Shown here in pieces: positions 12,576 to 22,746 of a stretch of DNA of 64,000 bases (its first letter is position 1; every line of letters begins with the position of its first letter). Made by a program: the position numbers and the translations under genes. This DNA is from Polytrichum commune (lineage: Eukaryota > Streptophyta > Polytrichopsida > Polytrichales > Polytrichaceae). The DNA is taken from contig OX485804.1 of NCBI GenBank assembly GCA_950295325.1, forward strand, positions 52,254,429-52,318,428, given 5' to 3'. Below the pieces are notes generated by a model. That model ran no database searches. It was given only the letters and a program-made list of their open reading frames with translations, and had not been told where the DNA came from.

Positions 12576-13880
12576 GCCACACGTCAGATCGCTGGCTGAA
12601 GAAGAAACGGAGTACGATCGGACGGTTGAGTCTTGGTTCCGCCTGCTGTGAAGTTGCTCGGCTGCAAAGGCAGGTCAATTTCTTATGCAAATTTGGTACA
12701 CCCGGCTGTCTACATGTGTGAGAGAGAGTACTACTACTACAGCACTTCACTTTAGTGTAGGCACTCCTGGAAGCTGTGTGGGGCTCCCTATGAAATGGGA
12801 CTACCTTAGATATTGTCCCAAAGGAGGAGCCCAGCCCTGCCCTGCTAAGCTTACATGCAGGGCAGTAGCCAGGCCACCGAGTCGTTGGGGAGTGACGAGG
12901 CAGGAGCACGAGGAACCCCGCCCGCCACGGCCAATAGCACGGCGACACGTGTACGGCGCCGGACGTAACGATGACGTGTCGGCGAGGGCGCCGTGTTATG
13001 GGTTTGTAATCGACGTGTTCGTGTCCAATGAGGACATGGCACGTCAGCGAGATTCGATTGTATTTCGAGTTACGTTACGCTTCTTCGTAGCACTTTCGGG
13101 GTGGTTCGTTTGGTCTAAGGGTCGGTTCACATGTGGCCTCCAAGTCCCAAGTCCCGACATGAAGACGAAGTCTAGACTTTTGAGCTTTATGTCATATCTT
13201 GTTTATTCTATGCAAACAAAAACTCTCGGGGCTTGTGTTGCGAGTTGGGTCCAGCTTTAACTACGATCCGACTCTCAACACTACTGTAGTCCCGAGCTGA
13301 GCTGAGCCGAGCCGAGCCGAGCCTCCCAAAAAATGATGTTATGTAGACATCCAAGGCATACTTGGGAACTTAGGACTTGGGACCCTGTGTGAAGTCCATG
13401 GCTGAAGTCCCAAATTTTGTGCTCTCAATGGTTGTGATTGCACGGATTGACGTCAAATGAACTGGGAACTGGAATTTGGGACCCGTGTGAACCGGCCTTG
13501 ATTGGTAGGGTCCAAAAATGGGAAACGATGAATGACCACTACTGGTGCACTAGACTAAGAGTAGAAAGATTCTTGTGTGGACCCAAAACAACTGATTGTA
13601 AAAGTGGTGGCCTAAAGAGGACGCATGCATAAGCCAAATGCAACGGGTGGCCATATAGGTCATATTTCACACCACTTGGGATCACTTTTGGGTGTCATTT
13701 GAGTTAACCATTTTGTGTGCATTCGAATGCAGAGTAGGATACTCCGATGCTCAAATTCAAGAGACTCGATTGTACTGTACAAATGGGGAGTTCGACTACT
13801 TGTATGTGTGGGAAATTTAACCCACCATATTACGAGGGGATACAATTACAAAACAACTTGCAGTCCTCATCATTTCATCT
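12576..13880. other. GC-richer segment with ACGT motifs, no proven gene
   Basis: From about 12880 to 13090 the sequence is GC-rich with several ACGT-core motifs (ACACGTGT near 12945, GACGTG near 12974 and 13011, CACGTC near 13040) and CCAAT boxes, unlike its AT-rich surroundings. A 191-codon plus-strand frame (12685-13260) crosses it but shows no domain. It could be a displaced promoter or CpG-like relic. A GAGCC-type short tandem repeat lies near 13297-13325. Confidence 0.3.
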
Positions 13881-14224
13881 CACTAGTAGAAAACCATGCG
13901 AAAAAGAACCCCGGTCGCTTTCTTATTGCGGTTCTTTTGACCAGCTTGCTGTGCAGTTGCTAAACAACTGCAAATCTCTCTTGTTGGTTTACCAACTCAA
14001 ATGTTAGGAATTTGGGACCTTGTAATATACCGTTGGAAAGGTCTTGAAGATACCTCTCCAACGGTATACTACACACCCCAAAAAGACCTAAAACCACAAT
14101 CGCAAAACGAAAAAGGAACATCTGTCGTCATGTAGCGACTGCAGATCAGGGTGGTCAAAAAAAGTTAACCCACAATGGAAAAACGACCGACTACGGTTCT
14201 TTTTCACATAGTTTTCTACGAGCG
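13881..14224. mobile_element. CACTA-type MITE, second copy
   Basis: Begins CACTAGTAGAAAACCATGCG. The right end is a decayed complement (CGCTCGTAGAAAACTATG). The 3-bp flanks are TCT and CCT, one mismatch from a duplication. It shares with 8421-8735 the central hairpin (ATACCGTTGGAAAG and CTCCAACGGTAT around 14027-14068) and the GAACC-rich ends. Older than the first copy. Confidence 0.72.
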
Positions 14225-15667
14225 CCTTACTCACTCCATCGGTGACACACATTGCACAAATCTCAAGCCATTTTTTATGGCCAAATCGGCCTTTTCTTAC
14301 CCGTTTCCGTATTGGAGTGTATGTTACAATGATACGCCAATACTGACAAGAGCCACAATCAGTCCAAGAGCTGCTGGCTGAAGGGCTGAGGTGCCATGCA
14401 GTGGGCGCTGCCAAGTGTTGGGGCCAGTGATGATGGGGGGGGGCCAGTGCCTTTACAACACAGACGTTATAAGATGTTGTATAACAACACTACTGTACTT
14501 AAAGAAGGACTGAATGATAGTATATAACTTATAAGCACAAAGGTGGAGACTCCCGCTGCCATGGACAGTGCACGTGTCAGCAGCCATTGGAATTCACAGT
14601 GCAACGTGGCACATACACCGCAATTTGGGCCCCGAAAGAGAGAGAGAGAAGAAGAAAAGAAAAGGAAAAAAAGAAAAAAGAAGAAGGAAGGAGCTGTCCC
14701 ATTATTGATTTGTATGATCTCTATCTCATCGAGGCGAGGCTTTGAAGTCGACGGAAATTGCATCATGGGTGCAACGTATGAGAGCACTAGCTAGGCTTTG
14801 TGGTGGTCGAATTTCATGTAACTTTGAGTGTGGGGATCGCCCTCGCACCTTACCCGGCTCGAATGTCGCGTGAGTGGATTTAATGGGCTTTATACCTCGA
14901 CATTATTGAAAGTTTTCATAGACATCAAGAAAGATGATGGTTTTGGGTAAAGGTTTGAGTCGTAAGGATACGACATTGTGAACTCATTTAGTTTGATCTA
15001 GAATAACCTTGGGTCCACATGAACGTGTTTACGGAAACCAAGTTTCATCCCCTCAAAGTGAAAGCCAATGTTTGGGCTCCATAAGAAAGAGGTGGTGGAC
15101 TCACCCTCCTCAAACTTCAACATTCCCCAACGATCGTATTGGCTCACCGAACCTAGTTTTTTTTCAAGAGAAGAGTAGTGCACACCTCCTTGTGAATGGG
15201 GATCCAATTTTCGTGATCCTTCACTGGCACATGGAAGTGTACCTTTAGCACGACTGTTCACTCATTTCCGCTTTACACTAGAGCTTTCAAAGATCAGTTT
15301 GAAAGCTTGAACATTTTTCATAACATTACTCAGCAAAATGTGACCGCATTGTGGGTCCAAAGTATTATCTGGATCATTCAAAATTAGAGTATGAATTTGG
15401 TTAATTACGATTAGTGTTTTTAATCCAACAGTGGGAAGTGACCCACCTCCATCAAACCACCTCAGCCCTGTGGTGTTGCCTAGAAAACACACACTCAACT
15501 CCAAGCAATAAACCCCCACTATTTCATGAACTCATCAAAGCCAGTGTCTGGGGCATAATCGATCAAGATACTAGTGTTTCCAAGTCCAACTGGTTTTTTA
15601 TTTATCAATTGATTTGAGGTATATTCCATAGATTCCTCTAATTTCCCAAAGTCTTTGAATTCAAGCG
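14225..15667. other. intergenic; promoter-like GA-rich stretch at 14560-14700
   Basis: No gene assigned. Around 14568-14700 there are G-box-like motifs (GCACGTGTCA, CAACGTGGCA) followed by a long GA/AAG-rich purine tract, then short frames starting near 14764 and 14778. This resembles a plant promoter and 5' leader, but no continuing coding sequence can be followed. Confidence 0.3.
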
Positions 15668-15679
15668 GTTCGCGTGTAA
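15668..15679. repeat. candidate target-site duplication, 3' side of the retrotransposon
   Basis: GTTCGCGTGTAA here matches GTTCACGTGTAA at 29190-29201 at 11 of 12 positions. The two copies bracket the strand-skewed retrotransposon exactly where the simple tail stops. Confidence 0.6.
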
Positions 15680-15852
15680 AGAAAAGAAAAGAAAAAGAAA
15701 AGAAAAGAAAAAATAACGCCAGTATTATATACCGGCATGAATGCGAGCCCGTTAACCCTGTATTGATCACGGTGTCCCGTGATGTAATATAGGGCGTTAT
15801 GCCTCCTTTGGGAGGTGGGCTCTTGTTTCCATATTATATTAGTTAGTTTTAG
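15680..15852 (-). other. retrotransposon 3' UTR with hairpins and (TTTTC)n tail
   Basis: On the minus strand the element ends in repeated TTTTC units (plus strand 15680-15711). Just upstream, an inverted repeat pairs ATAACGCC at 15713-15720 with GGCGTTAT at 15793-15800. It encloses a perfect 7-bp stem (ATCACGG and CCGTGAT, 15766-15783, 4-base loop). A third small stem, CCTCC with GGAGG, follows at 15802-15816. Many LINE reverse transcriptases recognise such 3' structures; that role here is inferred. Confidence 0.6.
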
Positions 15853-16772
15853 TTAGGGTGGGGGGACCGGGGTTTGTTTGTTATCAAGTTTTCTTTTGTT
15901 TAGAACTAGGTATGTGAGGTATTTAATGGCGTTTTCGTGTATTTTCTTCATGAGGGATTTAATGTTGTGCTTTGGGATTTTAAGTTTGGTTAATTTTTCT
16001 ATGGAATGTTCGTGTATAGCTCCTCTTACTCCGGCTGTGATGGTAATTAGGGGGTTGACTTTCCAGCCGATGTTTTGTATGTTGTTGATTAGTGGATCGT
16101 ATTTGGTGTGTTTGTGGATGAGGGCTTCGTCCGGGAATCTGTCATGGCAGTATGTGAACTCAATAAATTGGATTGTGTGGTTGGGAGAGGGTAGGATGGG
16201 GGTGGGTGATTGGTTTTGGGCTCCTATAATGCATAGTATGTCGGGTTTTAGCTGGGCTAGACATTGGCATTTCGTTTGTGGGCATGTGCATGCTAAGAGC
16301 CAGTATGGTACTGTGTGATCTTGTGGTTGATTGTTATGGTTACCCGCATTGACCAATGTAAAAAACCTTGTGTTGTTGTTGGCTTGTAGTGTTTGGGTGA
16401 TCAGGTGGACTGCCTTGTTGTGTCTTGCAATTCTTAGTCCTTTTAAGTACGGGTGTTCGCATGTGGATAGTAGGTGGGGCCATGTGTCTCTGTCATTTTT
16501 TTGGCATAATGTGCAGTTAGGGTTCTGGAATTGGAGGGGCCAGAATATATGTTTTCTATGGTTGCCCATATATTGTGCATATCTAAATTTTAGAGTTTGG
16601 GTAATTTGTGTGTCGGGGACCTGTTTGCTTTTCCAAAAGTGGTTGGAAAGTTTTTGGTTGATTTGTTTATTTGATATCCATTTGTCGACGTAAGGGTATT
16701 TTTGGATGGCTAATGCGCATTCTCGGTTTTCGTGCTCTTTAGTTATAAATGTGTCGAAGGTTTCGGATTGCT
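15853..16772 (-). pseudogene. retrotransposon C-terminus: CCHC finger plus restriction-like endonuclease
   Basis: The frame runs from about 16772 to the stop at 15853. It opens with a helical stretch (EHENRECALAIQKYPYVDKW), then a finger with spacing C-x2-C-x9-H-x4-C (CTLC, HLLSTC) and RHNKAVHLI. Next come KPDILCIIG, IQFIEFTYCHD and a downstream K-x2-KY followed by IGWKV. A CCHC finger followed by PD...(D/E)xT...K..KY is the layout of the restriction-like endonuclease of R2, NeSL and Dualen elements. That would be a second nuclease besides the upstream APE domain. The second acidic residue is E rather than the usual D. The block is one frame away from the RNase H reading frame, with a break near 16770. 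The protein ends in a proline-rich TPVPPP. Confidence 0.68.
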
Positions 16773-18600
16773 CCGTCGTGTGTGCCAGTTGGGCAACTTG
16801 CTAACCAATATGGGGTTGTGCGGGCTATGTGTATCCGTGGTGTGGTGTCGGGTTTGTCATTAAATGTTCCCATATTTGCTAGTGTATCTGCCATTTCATT
16901 GCCATTAATGCATGTGTGCGCTCGTACCTTATGTATGTGGACCATGTGTGGGGTCCAATATATTTGGTTGACAATGGCTGCGATAAGAAGTTTGTCCGGG
17001 TGGTGGTGTTGGGATGTTGGGTGTTGTATATGGTTGTTAATTAAGTATATGCTATTGAGGCTGTCTGTAAATATATGGGTGTCTCTTTGGGTGATTTGTA
17101 TGGTTTTGATGGCTATGAGAATAGCATTTAGTTCGGCTCTTAAGATGTTTTGGTATCCGGGTAATCTTTCGGATATTTGGGTGTTGTTGTTGGGGCTATA
17201 TACTCCCGAGCCTGCGGTGTTGCCCACTATTTGTCCCTCGGAGTTTTTGGATGGTGGGATGAATGATCCATCTGTGTATATGCATGCTTGTGGGTCGTAT
17301 TTAAGGGGGTGGATGTGGTGATATGTGAGGGGTAGGGGTGTGGTGGTGGTGTTGGGGGAGGGGGGGATTATTACGTGGGGGGTGTTTTGCCATTTGTTGG
17401 AGAATTTAACGTTGTAGTGTGCATGGGTGGGTTGTATGTGGTGTGTTTCTATATGTGTGTTGGTTAGTCTTTTTAGTATGTTTTGTAGTTCTTGTGCGGA
17501 CCTTGGGTTTGGTGTTATTGTTATTTGGTTATGTATGCAGATGATGGACGTAAGTGATGGTTCAATGTATTGGTAATATTTGGGCCATTCTGGTGTGGGG
17601 TTATATTGGATGCTATGTGGTGGGATGGTTACTATTGTGTGTATGTCTGGGTGGTTGTTGAGTGGTATTTTTTGTGGTGTCCAATCGGTGTGGTTGATTA
17701 TTAGTATGGTAATGGTATTTGTGTCTTCTTTGGCTGCCATTCTAGCCCAGTGTATGGCTTCGACGGTTGTGTTATGGTCAGTGGGGAATGCTAGGCCTAT
17801 GCCATTCCATTTAGAGGAGTGGGCATGTCCTAGTGAGCCAAATATTATGTCTCGGGTGTGTGGTGAGTTGTATTGTGTTAGTTGTGTAGGATATGTGAGT
17901 GGGGATGAGTAGTAGGAGTGTGTGATGTTAAATGTTTCTATGAGGAGTTTAGTTATATCCGGGTGTAGTGTATGGTGTTGGTTTTGGGGTTGGATGGTTT
18001 TTGGCTTTTTCTTAGGTAGTATGGATATGTATCTTTGCATGAGCCATATTATCTCAGTCTCAAAGTCTTGTGGGGGTGGTTGTAGGAAGTTGGTTATGTG
18101 TGGTTGGTTGTTATGGTTAAATTGGTTCCATAGCCAATGTAATCGTTCCGTGGTGATTGTGGCTATGTATTTCCCATTTTGGTCATATATGTTGGATTCA
18201 AGGTTGTGTATTTGTATGGTGGGTTTATTACTAAGGATGTCTTTGTCCGGGTTGCATTCTTGTATGTTGGTGTGTAGGTTGGTGATATTGAGGGGGGGGC
18301 GTATGTATTTTTTGTCTTTTGTTTGTGTGTGAGTGGTGTGGGTGGCGTATTTTTGGATGGCTAGTTGTTCCGTTGTTTTGTTATGGAATTGTGTAATGCG
18401 TAGGAGGTTATGGTCTAGTAGGATGTTATCGGGGTGTAGGAGGTCCGTCTCCTTTCACCATTGTAGTGTGGGTCCTTGTGGATTTAGCCATTGACATAGG
18501 TATTGTTTTGTGATGGCTTGTGCTCCCCATTTGTCTTTTCTTGTGGAGGTTTTGTCTTTGATTATGGCGTGGATTGCCCGTCCGAGGGTGGGTTGGGGGA
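16739..18600 (-). pseudogene. retrotransposon PCIF1-methyltransferase-like domain and RNase H
   Basis: The frame descends from about 18600 to 16739, interrupted by TGA at 18455-18457 (after LQW). The first part has landmarks in the order known from the cap adenine methyltransferase PCIF1: IWLMQRY (helical domain), SSPLT, FGSLGHAHSSKW, then a Rossmann-like stretch ending LTSIICIHNQ. The catalytic NPPF is missing; the matching place reads AFPTD, so methyl transfer is unlikely. RNase H follows with its four acidic positions visible: IYTDGSF (about 17265), RAELNAI, FTDSLNS (about 17060) and NEMADTLAN (about 16880), plus VRAHT. RNase H would remove RNA during reverse transcription. The frame ends early at 16739; a one-base shift near 16770 leads into the nuclease frame. 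Confidence 0.72.
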
Positions 18601-19012
18601 GGGGGGGGGGGGGGGGGTGGTATGTTTGTGGGTGTTTGTTGTGGTAGGTGGGTGTGGTTTAATTGTTGTGTGGATGTTGGTGTCGGTGGGAATATCGTGG
18701 AAGCGTGTTGGAGTGCCGCTTTGATGGTTTTGGTGATGTGGTTATAGGTGGCCCGAAATTCTTCGGGGGTTAGGATGGCCGAGTTTTCTTTGTTTTGAAT
18801 TTGCTTTATTGTTGTTATTCCGTGTGTGTAGAGTTTGTCGAGGTATTTATGTGATTTTATTTTGGAGGTGTCGGTGAGGTTGGTGTATGTTTGTTGTGAT
18901 ATCCACATTTGTTCTAGTGGGGTTTTTCTGAGGGGGAATGCGCGATTTGTTGTGGTGACGTGGATCTCATATTCTCTTTTCAGGAGGAATAGAGTTCTTG
19001 CTATGGGGGATC
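18426..19012 (-). pseudogene. retrotransposon linker after the reverse transcriptase, with poly-C frame break
   Basis: Left side of the MITE insertion. It encodes LFLLKREYEIHVTTTNRAF and continues through TYTNLTDTSKIKSHKYLDKL into a run of prolines coded by an uninterrupted C tract (G on the plus strand, about 18599-18618). After the tract the meaningful frame (GRAIHAIIKDKTS, DKWGAQAITKQYLCQW) is offset from the frame that stops at 18426. Length change in the homopolymer is the obvious cause. Function unknown; it bridges the polymerase and the methyltransferase-like part. Confidence 0.6.
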
Positions 19013-19412
19013 TAAGAGCATCCTCAGTCGGTCTAGGTAAAGCTCACTGCAAACCAAGACCTATCTTGCTTAAAATTGCTCAAAATTTAGAGGGAGTGCA
19101 CCAAATCTTGCTTAAAATGGACAGATCCTCCCACACTCCCTCTAAATGTCAAAAATTTGGAGGGAGTGTGGGAGGATCTTTCCATTTTTAAGCAAGATTT
19201 GGTGCACTCCCTCTAAATTTTGAAAATGTGGTGTTTTCAATGAGGGATTTCACCTACGTCAAATTTTTACAATTCTTTTTTCTTGAGAAATATCTCACGT
19301 TTATTTAGGTGTGCTTCTAATGATGGTAATTTCAGTTTCTAATTTTAGGTCAGTCAGAAGATAGGTTTTGGTTTGCAGTGAGCTTTACCTAGACCGACTG
19401 AGGATGCTCTAA
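19013..19412. mobile_element. Tourist/Harbinger-like MITE inserted in the retrotransposon
   Basis: The element is 19016-19409, flanked by TAA at 19013-19015 and 19410-19412. Terminal inverted repeats of 52 bp starting GAGCATCCTCAGTCGG differ at one position. Inside is a second large inverted repeat (19078-19147 with 19151-19223) around GAGGGAGTGCACCAAATC, so the transcript would fold into a long hairpin. A 3-bp TWA-type duplication points to PIF/Harbinger; the superfamily is inferred. Removing the element and one TAA rejoins the retrotransposon frame exactly (KQQTCI to RSPIARTLF). Confidence 0.88.
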
Positions 19413-21651
19413 TGCATGTTTGTTGTTTTAGTTTGGGGAGGTGCAATGATCCTCCGTATTTGGCTACGATATATTTAGTTAGACCTTGGTAGATGTGGCC
19501 TAGTTGTCCGGGGTCGTTTAAGGCTTGGATGAGTTGTTGACCGATGCAATGTATGTAGTCCGGTAGGAGGGAGGTTACGTTTATGCCGAAGTTTTCGTGT
19601 GGGAGGTGTGTTAGTATGTTGGCCGTGCTTTTAGGTATATTACATATTTCTTTGGTTAATCTTCCTATGATTTTGTCTAGCTTTATGATGTCGGGTTTGG
19701 AGAAGGGGATTGCATAGTATGCATAGGCTATGCGGGGTTTTATGACCGTGTTAAGGATGTTGATTTTTTGTTTAAGACTAGCTGGGGAGAGGGTTAGCAA
19801 TTTGCATTGTTGTTTGGTCCTTTGGAGTGTAGTTTCTTTTTGGATGTTCCATTTTAGAGATGGTATGAGTTGGATACCTAGGTATGCGTATGGTTCATTT
19901 TGTGTGAGGGTGGGAAAGGTTTTTGTTTTGTAGGTAATGTTTTGGGATTGTATGTAGGCTTTGAATGTGTTGGGTTTAAGTTTCGATTGGTTGGGGCACC
20001 CGGTAATGGCGCATTTGGAGAGGTTTAGGTCCATGTGGGACCATTCGGCAAATTTTTGTAACTTGAGTATTTGTGGTTGTATGTGGTTTATGTTGTCGGA
20101 TATGATTGCTAGGTCATCCGCGTAGGCTGTAGTGGTGCACGTGGAGGTGGATGTACTGAAATGGTACCCCATGTCATCTTTTTCTAGCCATCTTAGTAGT
20201 GGTTCTAGGAAAATGATGAAGAGGTAGGGGCTAAGTGTATCCCCTTGGATGGTGCCTCGACTAATTGTTACTGGGGATGTGGTACCAAATTGATTACCTG
20301 TGAATGAGGTTGTTGAGTGTGTGTATATGTTTCCGACTAATTCAACTGCGTCTAAGGGGTAACCCATGTCTTCCATTAGGGCTAGTAATCTTGCGTGATC
20401 AATGGACCCGAAAGCGTTACGAAAATCAATGTAGGTAAGATAAATGTCTTTGTTGGTGAGTTTGGCGTCTTCCAGGGCTGCAATTATCATTTGTAATTGT
20501 CTTGAGGTGTTTCGTTATGGCCGGAAGCCCTCTTGACTGAAGTGTATTATTTTGTGTTTTTCCCCGTATCTTGTGAGTAGGGCCGTTAGGGTACTAGTGT
20601 ATAGTTTATATATGGTATTAGCTAGTGCTATCGGTCGATAATTGGCGAGGTGAATAGGGTCGTCTTTCTTGTGGAGTAGGATGGTTTTACTATGTTTCCA
20701 TTGGGTTGGGATTTCCCTATGTTTGTAGCAATGTTGGAAAAATAGAAAGATTAAGTCTTGGCATTTTGGTGGTAGTGCTTTAAGGATATCATTGGGTATG
20801 TTATCGGGGCCGGGAGCTTTACCTTTTGTTAATCTCTTGACGCAAGTGTCGTATATTGCTCGGGTAAATTGGGTGCTTATGGATGTAGTATGGTGGCCTC
20901 TTTTTTCAAGTATTATTCCATTATGTGTGTGCCAAGGGTATTTGCGAATTGCGCATTGGCATGTGTTTGGGTGGTCTATAGGGTCGCTACATATTGGTAC
21001 TTGTCTTTGGAAGGATGTTTGTTGTGTGTAGTATATTTCATTTGCTATATTTTGGGGTTTGGTTAGGATGTCTCCTTGGGCATTTTGTATGCAGTCTAGG
21101 GAACTTTCGATGGTTGGGTAGAATATCTTTTTGTGTATTGTTTTGGGTTTAATGTTGAGCAGTGCTCGGTATTTTGTGATGGCATTTTTGCAGTTGGTTG
21201 TGGTTTGTTTGACTATGATTTTGTGTGCTTCGATTTTTGCTTTTCGTCCTATGTTGACTATTGCTTCTATCCATCGTGCTTGCTCTGGGGGGTTCGTAGG
21301 GAGTGGGGGAACAATTAGATTGTTAATTAGTGTTAGGAATTGTATGTCGGGGTGGTTTTGGAGGTTGGTATGTGGATGTTGGCATGCGGCCCGAATGGCC
21401 TTTCGAGTTCCGTGATATATTTTGAGATGGTGTTTCCATAATTTTTGTTGTTTTCTAGGTAGGAATCCTCCTTGTTTTTTGGCTCTAGTGGTAAGTGGCG
21501 GTGTGGGTGTTGTCATGCATGTTTTTTCTATGCATTGACTTAGGGAGTTTATGATGTTTTGGAAGTCATTTTGGGCGTCTTGCCATTGTGTTTGTGTGAG
21601 TCGTTCTTGTTGTAGAGTTTTAGTGAGGTTTGTTATCTCTAGGTTTTGTTC
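19413..21651 (-). pseudogene. retrotransposon reverse transcriptase domain
   Basis: Copies element RNA into DNA at the nicked target. The minus-strand frame is continuous except for TAA at 20515-20517 inside QEGFRP-stop-RNTSRQL. Non-LTR reverse transcriptase landmarks appear in order: KGKAPGPDNIPNDIL (about 20820), KHSKTILLHKKDD, NYRPIALANTIYKLY, SQEGFRP, LTYIDFRNAFGSID (block with the first catalytic Asp), RGTIQGDTLSPYLF, and AYADDLAI with the catalytic YADD at 20113-20124. A thumb-like region with PYAYLGIQLIPSLKW follows. Upstream of the fingers, 20830-21516 encodes the usual basic linker (TTRAKKQGGFLPRKQQKLWK). The 3' end of the frame runs into the MITE at 19412. Apart from the nonsense codon the domain is well preserved, so the insertion is probably not very ancient. 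Confidence 0.9.
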
Positions 21652-22746
21652 TTATAAGAATGTGGTTTGGAGGTTTTGGAAGTTTGTGGGAGGTATGGGA
21701 TATATGATGCGGGGGTTGGTGGGGGTCGTTTTGGTCTCTTTAAGAACTATGCTATTAGTGGGTAGTTGGAGTTGTACTGGGTAGTGATCGGAATTTTGGT
21801 TGAGGTTTGTTATTGTGTAACTTTGTAAGGTGTTTTTGTTTGAGTAACCATCTATGTGGCTAGTTGATGTGTAGTTGTGACCTCCTTGTCTTGTGAATTG
21901 TTCTAGGTTGTTTATCGGGTGAAGTCCCAGGGTGCTTGTAAAGTGGGCCCATTCGTAGTCATCTTGGTTAGGAGGGGAGTTTATACCGTTGAAGGATCTT
22001 CCTTTTAGTAGTATGTCCCGGTTGAAGTCTCCCGCTAGGATGATGTAGTGGTTTTGGTGATTGTGGGTGATTGTTAGAAGTTCATTTTGTATGTCTTGTA
22101 TGAGGTGTACGTCCTGAGGGTGTGATGGCATATACATATTAATGAGGAGTATAAGTGTGATAGGTTTGTTGTTGATAAGGATGGCTTGTAAGTAGTGTGA
22201 TATTGGGCTAGGGGTGGGTATTTTGGTGATGTTTTCATTTGTATATATGGTTTTAGGTATCATTGCGAGTATGCCTCCTCGCGTCATAGTGGGTCCGGTG
22301 AATCGATTTTGGTTGGTGGTTAGGTTGTTAGAGTTGTTATAGAGGATTTTATAGTTTTGTAGCTTTTTGTCTATGTATGTTGTGGATTTTAGTTTTTGTA
22401 ATTTAGTTTCTTGTATGAGTATGATGTGGGGGGTTGTGGGTAAGGTTTGTGTAAGTTCTTGGATGCCTGGTAGGCTAGTACTTATGCATCATGTGTTCCA
22501 TGTGATTATTTTCAAGGTCGTTGTTTGGTGGTTGTATGTGTTCGTGATTGCGGGCGGTACGGGGTTGGTGTTTATGTCTTGTGTGTGTGGGTAGTATCCT
22601 TTTATTGTTTGGGTACACTTAGTGAGTTCTTCAAGGATTTTCCGGGGTATGTGAGGTAGTTTCATTTTCAAGTCGTGTAGGTTTGTTGGTTTACCTTTAA
22701 CAATGTTGTTATTAATACGGGAGTATGCTTGTGTTATTGTGGGTAT
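21652..22746 (-). pseudogene. retrotransposon APE-type endonuclease domain
   Basis: Nicks the target DNA to prime reverse transcription. Minus-strand frame with family motifs in order: LKIITWNT (start of fold), ILIQETK with catalytic Glu (about 22412), TRGGILAMIP, INMYMPSH, IILAGDFNRD (about 22020) and LNQNSDHYPVQLQL (about 21785). Two nonsense codons break it: TGA at 22489-22491 right after TWNT and TAA at 21652-21654 between endonuclease and polymerase. The preceding segment (22492-22746) joins the 2A modules in the same frame after TAA at 22747-22749. All parts stay in one register, so the original was one long polyprotein. Confidence 0.85.

Noticed and set aside
12685..13260. 191-codon plus-strand frame in the GC-rich segment
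   Set aside because: No domain, no credible start context, and an overlapping antisense frame is equally open. Composition alone explains it.
15878..18332. Plus-strand frames with many hydrophobic residues (for example 16749-17321 and 17922-18332)
   Set aside because: They are antisense shadows of the A/C-rich retrotransposon. G/T-rich antisense codons give V, W, L, C and G, mimicking membrane proteins.
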